NCBI GenBank assembly: GCA_017577565.1
Contig: PKRH01000075.1
Location: 1 to 17,274, forward strand
Length of the DNA: 17,274 nucleotides
Origin: Thermoanaerobacterales bacterium
Lineage (GTDB): Bacteria; Actinomycetota; Acidimicrobiia; Acidimicrobiales; JACDCH01
Direction: 5' to 3'
The notes beneath the pieces are model-generated. The model was not told the DNA's origin and did no database searches. It worked only from the letters and a program-made list of their open reading frames with translations. Both the position numbers and the translations under genes were made by a program. Below, one piece after another: positions 14,411 to 17,274 of this stretch; position 1 is the first letter of the stretch; each line of letters opens with the position of its first letter.

Positions 14411-15613
14411 TCAGTCGTCGAGCAGCTCGATGCGGGCCAGCCACAGGCCCGGGGCGTCGACCTCGGGCGGGCTGGGCAGCATCTGCTCGCCCTCCCACAG
14501 GCGGGCGAGGCCCTCGGGGCCGGCGCGCTCGACGACGCCCTCGACGAAGGCGGCGCCCCGGTCGTAGACGGCCTGGGTGAGCTCGAGGCCGAGGAGGCGC
14601 TCGACGAACCGGTCGGCCTCGCCGGCCTCGACCCGCCGCCGGCGCAGCGCCTCGGTGAGCATGCCGTAGCTGGTGATGAACTTGCCGCCGACCTGGTCCA
14701 TGACGTGGTCGACGACGCCGACGACCACCGCCACCAGCGCCTCGAGGAGCGGGAGCAGCGCCCGCTGCTCGTCGGACTGGATGGCGCCGAGCAGCGCGCC
14801 CGGCTCGCCGAGCACCCGCTGGAGCTGGGCCATCGACTCGGGGCCGCCGGTGAGGTCGATGTCGCCCAGCGCCTCGCCGAGGGCCTCCGGGTCGTTGCGG
14901 AACTTCGTCGTGTACTCCCGGAGCAGGCTCTCGAGCCGGGACCGCACGTGGGGCACGCCCAGCACCGTGTGGTGGGCGATCTCGTGGAGGCAGATCCACA
15001 GCCGCAGGTCCTCGGCCGGCAGGCTCCACTCCTTGCCGAACGCCTCGAGGTTGGGCACGACGATCATCAGCTCGTCGGAGGGCCGGCGGGGGATCGGCAG
15101 GTCGTACTGCCCCAGCGCCCGCCGGGCCATGTGGCCGACCATGGAGCCGGCGGTCATGGCGACCATCATCGGCTGCATGGCCTCGAGCATCGGCCCGAGC
15201 ATGGCGGCGAGCTGGTCGTCGGGCCCGACGCCCACCTCGTCGCCCTTGGGGACGACCTCGGCCGTGCCCAGCGAGCCGGCGAGCTGCTCGAGCAGCGGCC
15301 GGTAGTCCTCGAGCGTCCGCTGGGCCCAGGCACCCCGGTTGACCGGCAGCACCGTGAGCTCGCGCCCGGTGACGGTGGTGGGCAGCCCGGTGACGTCGGC
15401 GACGTGCAGCTCGGCCACCCGGGCCAGCTGCTCGAGCTCCATGCGCTGGATGGGGTCGACGTTCGGCTCGGGCGTGTTGTCGGTGGCGACGGCGAGCGCC
15501 AGCGCCCGGGCGGCGTCCCACGGCACCCCGCGGCCCGCCTGACCGAAGAGCTTGGCCAGATCGCCGAAGAGGGGGAAGCCCTCGAACGGGTTGGGCGAGC
15601 CTGGGTCACTCAC
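14411..15613 (-). CDS. DUF2342 zincin-like zinc metalloprotease (F420-biosynthesis-associated family)
   Basis: 400 residues from the minus-strand GTG at 15613, chosen because a TACCGT -10 box lies exactly 7 nt upstream and VSDPGSPNPFEGFPLFGDL is the conserved-looking beginning; a GTG at 15622 and an ATG at 15649 are alternatives. The zinc motif HEIAH is at residues 210-214 within LWICLHEIAHHTVLG. Met/Ala/Gly-rich helices (about 135-170) precede it, and the C-terminal half is helical (DIDLTGGPESM, LLGLELTQAVYDRGAAFV). This matches an actinobacterial family annotated as zincin-like DUF2342, sometimes labelled F420-biosynthesis-associated because of genomic context. The true substrate is unknown. 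No signal peptide is seen, so it is probably cytoplasmic. Confidence 0.9.
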   Translation of the reverse strand: MSDPGSPNPFEGFPLFGDLAKLFGQAGRGVPWDAARALALAVATDNTPEPNVDPIQRMELEQLARVAELHVADVTGLPTTVTGRELTVLPVNRGAWAQRTLEDYRPLLEQLAGSLGTAEVVPKGDEVGVGPDDQLAAMLGPMLEAMQPMMVAMTAGSMVGHMARRALGQYDLPIPRRPSDELMIVVPNLEAFGKEWSLPAEDLRLWICLHEIAHHTVLGVPHVRSRLESLLREYTTKFRNDPEALGEALGDIDLTGGPESMAQLQRVLGEPGALLGAIQSDEQRALLPLLEALVAVVVGVVDHVMDQVGGKFITSYGMLTEALRRRRVEAGEADRFVERLLGLELTQAVYDRGAAFVEGVVERAGPEGLARLWEGEQMLPSPPEVDAPGLWLARIELLDD

Positions 15614-15620
15614 GGGGTTC

Positions 15621-15645
15621 ACGGTAGCGTCGCCCGCCGCGACGC
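15621..15645 (-). promoter_or_regulatory. Promoter of the zincin gene: -10 box TACCGT next to a 7-bp dyad
   Basis: On the minus strand TACCGT (15626-15621) ends 7 nt before the GTG start at 15613. Immediately upstream is a perfect inverted repeat, GCGTCGC-N5-GCGACGC (15627-15645), lying in the -10/-35 spacer. This position suits a repressor operator. No known regulator motif is recognised. Confidence 0.45.
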
Positions 15646-15741
15646 CCACCGCGTCCCCGGGCCCGGCGCCGGGGCGCCGTCGCCCCGCTGCTCGTGGCCC
15701 CGGGTCGTGGCGTCGGGCCGCCCCTCTGGCAAGGTAGAGCC

Positions 15742-16776
15742 ATGAGCACGGTCGTGATCACGGGCGCCGAGACCCCCCTCGGGGAGCGCGTGGCCCGTCT
15801 GGCCGCCGACGACCCCACCGCCGAGGTGGTCGCGCTCGCGCCCGGGCCCGTGCCCGACCTGCCCGAGCGGGTCGAGCTCCGGCGGGTCGTGCTGGGCACG
15901 CACGACCTGAAGGACGTCTTCGACGGGGCGGAGGTCGTGCTCCACCTGGCCCAGTCCGAACCCCGCACGCCGACCGGCCCGACGACCGACGTCGAGGTGG
16001 CCCGGCGCGTCCTCGACGCCGCCGGCGACGCGGGGGTCGGCCACGTCGTCGTGCTGTCCAGCGCCACCGTCTACGGCGCCTGGTCCAACAACCCCGTCCC
16101 CCTCACCGAGGACGCCCCGCTGCGCCCCAACCCGGGGTTCACCTTCGCCGCCGAGCGGGCCGAGATCGAGCGCCTGACCGCCGAGTGGCGGGAGGGGCAC
16201 CCGGGCGCCACCGCCACCGTGCTGCGGCCGGCCCGGGTGGCCGCGGCCGGGCACCGCGACTGGCTGGTCCGGGCGCTGCGCCCGGCGCCGGCGGTGCCGG
16301 ACGACGCCGACGAGCCGCCGGTGCAGTTCCTGCACCTCGACGACCTGGCCCGGGCCTGCGACCTCGCCCGGCGCCGGCGGCTCGACGGCGCCTACAACGT
16401 GGCCCCGCCCGGCTCGATCCCCGGCGACCTCGCCCGGTCGCTCGTCGGGGCGCCGCCCCGGGTGCCGCTGCCCGAGCGCCTCGCCCGCCACGTCGCCCAC
16501 TGGCGCTTCCGGTGGGGCCTGGGACCGACGCCGCCGGAGCTCGTGCCCTACACGCTGCACCCGTGGGTGGTCGCCGCCGACCGGCTGCGGGCCGAGGGCT
16601 GGACGGCCGAGGTCTCCAACGAGGAGGCCTGCGTCGAGGCCCACGACGTCGGCGCCTGGGCGACGATGAGCCCCCGCCGGCGGCAGGAGATCGCCCTCGG
16701 CGTGGCCGGCGCCGGCCTGGCCGGCGCCGCCGCCGGCACCGCGCTCCTGCTGCGACGCTGGCTGCGCCGTCGCTGA
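15742..16776 (+). CDS. SDR-like NAD-dependent epimerase/dehydratase-fold protein with C-terminal membrane anchor
   Basis: 344 residues from ATG 15742, with AAGG (15731-15734) 7 nt upstream. The start sits right at the Rossmann strand MSTVVITGAETPLG, with the extended-SDR glycine motif TGxxxxxG at 7-14. LHLAQSE (67-73), SSATVYG (106-112) and LRPARV (161-166) follow the usual extended-SDR order. The YxxxK pair expected near residues 135-139 reads FAAER, so catalytic Tyr and Lys are Phe135 and Arg139. The C-terminus (about 316-344) is a Gly/Ala helix followed by RRWLRRR, which looks like a membrane anchor facing the cytoplasm. It may bind NAD(P) without classic SDR chemistry. It is divergent from the zincin gene across 128 bp and could be co-regulated with it. 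Confidence 0.85.
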   Translation: MSTVVITGAETPLGERVARLAADDPTAEVVALAPGPVPDLPERVELRRVVLGTHDLKDVFDGAEVVLHLAQSEPRTPTGPTTDVEVARRVLDAAGDAGVGHVVVLSSATVYGAWSNNPVPLTEDAPLRPNPGFTFAAERAEIERLTAEWREGHPGATATVLRPARVAAAGHRDWLVRALRPAPAVPDDADEPPVQFLHLDDLARACDLARRRRLDGAYNVAPPGSIPGDLARSLVGAPPRVPLPERLARHVAHWRFRWGLGPTPPELVPYTLHPWVVAADRLRAEGWTAEVSNEEACVEAHDVGAWATMSPRRRQEIALGVAGAGLAGAAAGTALLLRRWLRRR

Positions 16777-16806
16777 CGGCGGGCGCGCGCCACGGCGCTG
16801 CCGCCG
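16777..16806. terminator. GC-rich dyad in the convergent gap after the SDR gene
   Basis: CGGCGG (16777-16782) can pair with CCGCCG (16801-16806), and the 10-bp palindrome GGCGCGCGCC (16782-16791) lies inside. The 39-bp gap separates two convergent genes, a natural place for a bidirectional terminator. No T-run is present and alternative pairings exist. Confidence 0.3.
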
Positions 16807-16815
16807 CGGGTCGGG

Positions 16816-17206
16816 TCAGCCCGCGCCTGCGTCGGCCGGGACGAGCTCGTCCAGCGTGAGCACGAGCGTCACCCGGCTGCCGTCCGCCCGCCGCACCCCG
16901 ACGTCGACCGTGTCGCCCGGCGAGCGGGACCGCAGCCGGACCAGCAGGTCGGGGGGGCGGGTGACGGGCTCGCCGTCGAGCTCGACGATGACGTCGCCGA
17001 CCTGCAGCCCGCCGTGGTCGGCCGGGCCGTCCGGCACGACCGCCGCCACGACGGCACCGATCTCGTCGCCGTGGGCGGTGGGGTCCCCGGTCGCGGCGGG
17101 GGCGGCGTCGGCCACCTCGACGCCCAGGCGGGCGTGGCGGAGCCCGCCCGGCGTCAGCGGGCCGTTCGCCAACCTGCGGCACCACCCCACGGGCGCGACG
17201 TACCAG
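16816..17206 (-). CDS. C-terminal PDZ part of a second HtrA-type protein, truncated by the contig end
   Basis: The minus-strand frame is open from the stop at 16816 to the adapter junction at 17206, giving about 129 genuine residues. It begins in the stretch that usually links protease and PDZ domains: YVAPVGWCRRLANG then LRHARLGVEV, comparable to the FAIPVDxARR...RHAxLGV segment of actinobacterial S1C proteases. A PDZ domain follows, with VVPDGPADHGGLQVGDVIVELDG and a final VTLVLTLDEL strand. The protease domain lies beyond the contig end, so catalytic residues cannot be checked. An ATG at 17235 exists only because of adapter sequence, and the first ten residues from it are artefactual. It is not a copy of the HtrA gene at 1-966. 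Confidence 0.85.
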
Positions 17207-17274
17207 CCGTCTCCTATACACATATCCGAGGCCACGAGACGGATTCCTTTTTCTTATTGCGACTTCTTCTTGTA
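17207..17274. other. Illumina Nextera adapter read-through (non-genomic)
   Basis: 17207-17225 matches the transposase mosaic end CTGTCTCTTATACACATCT at 16 of 19 bases. 17226-17240 matches the read-2 adapter part CCGAGCCCACGAGAC at 14 of 15. 17241-17248 occupies the 8-base index position. 17249-17272 matches the P7 primer (ATCTCGTATGCC then GTCTTCTGCTTG) at 17 of 24. Composition shifts abruptly from GC-rich to T-rich. The rising error rate is typical of a poor-quality read tail built into a contig. Confidence 0.97.

Noticed and set aside
12819..15521. Long minus-strand frame across the MFS gene and part of the zincin gene, and a long plus-strand frame at 13985-15745
   Set aside because: Both are shadows of genes with clear domains; their products are Arg/Gly/Pro-rich and unrecognisable.
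15617..15627. Single GTTCACGGTAG near the zincin start
   Set aside because: Only one unit and overlapping the putative -10 box; no tandem copy, so not a supported PHO box.
17207..17235. Start codon at 17235 for the PDZ protein
   Set aside because: It is within adapter sequence, so the ATG and about ten residues are artificial.

Overview
This is a very GC-rich window with densely packed, short-spaced genes. Gene content and protein style (acidic, Ala/Asp/Glu/Val-rich proteins; actinobacterial SenX3/RegX3-type regulators; a DUF2342 zincin; PHO-box direct repeats; TANNNT -10 boxes abutting start codons) point to an actinobacterium. A deep lineage such as Acidimicrobiia is my inference from overall gene style, not proven by a marker gene. 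There are no tRNA, rRNA, CRISPR, IS or phage features.

Layout. Positions 1-966 hold the C-terminal part of an HtrA-type protease cut by the left edge, followed by an unknown 90-residue protein (978-1250). Next come polyphosphate kinase ppk1 (1307-3445), rmuC (3489-4751) and an overlapping MutT-type Nudix hydrolase (4751-5158). A 162-bp regulatory gap with a clear PHO box drives pstS-pstC-pstA-pstB-phoU (5321-9868). These are followed on the same strand by surE (9946-10857) and a SenX3/RegX3 (PhoR/PhoP-like) two-component pair (10877-12846). An MFS-type membrane protein (12897-14387) converges with a DUF2342 zinc metalloprotease on the minus strand (14411-15613). A divergent, membrane-anchored SDR-like protein (15742-16776) then converges with the C-terminal fragment of a second HtrA/PDZ protein (16816-17206, minus).

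The core is a phosphate homeostasis island: high-affinity uptake (PstSCAB), its signalling regulator (PhoU), the kinase/regulator pair expected to read Pst/PhoU state and bind the PHO box, polyphosphate synthesis (Ppk1), and two enzymes that may turn over phosphate-rich nucleotides or polyphosphate (Nudix, SurE). The histidine kinase has essentially no extracytoplasmic sensor domain, fitting a model in which phosphate is sensed through PstSCAB-PhoU.

The last 68 bases (17207-17274) are not genomic. They match, with errors, an Illumina Nextera transposase mosaic end, the read-2 adapter, an 8-base index and the P7 primer. The window is therefore the end of an assembled contig with adapter read-through, and any start codon called in that tail is an artefact. 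I did not find a convincing new biological system. The most interesting biology is the self-contained Pho island, a recurring leaderless-promoter signature, and an SDR-like protein lacking the catalytic Tyr/Lys.
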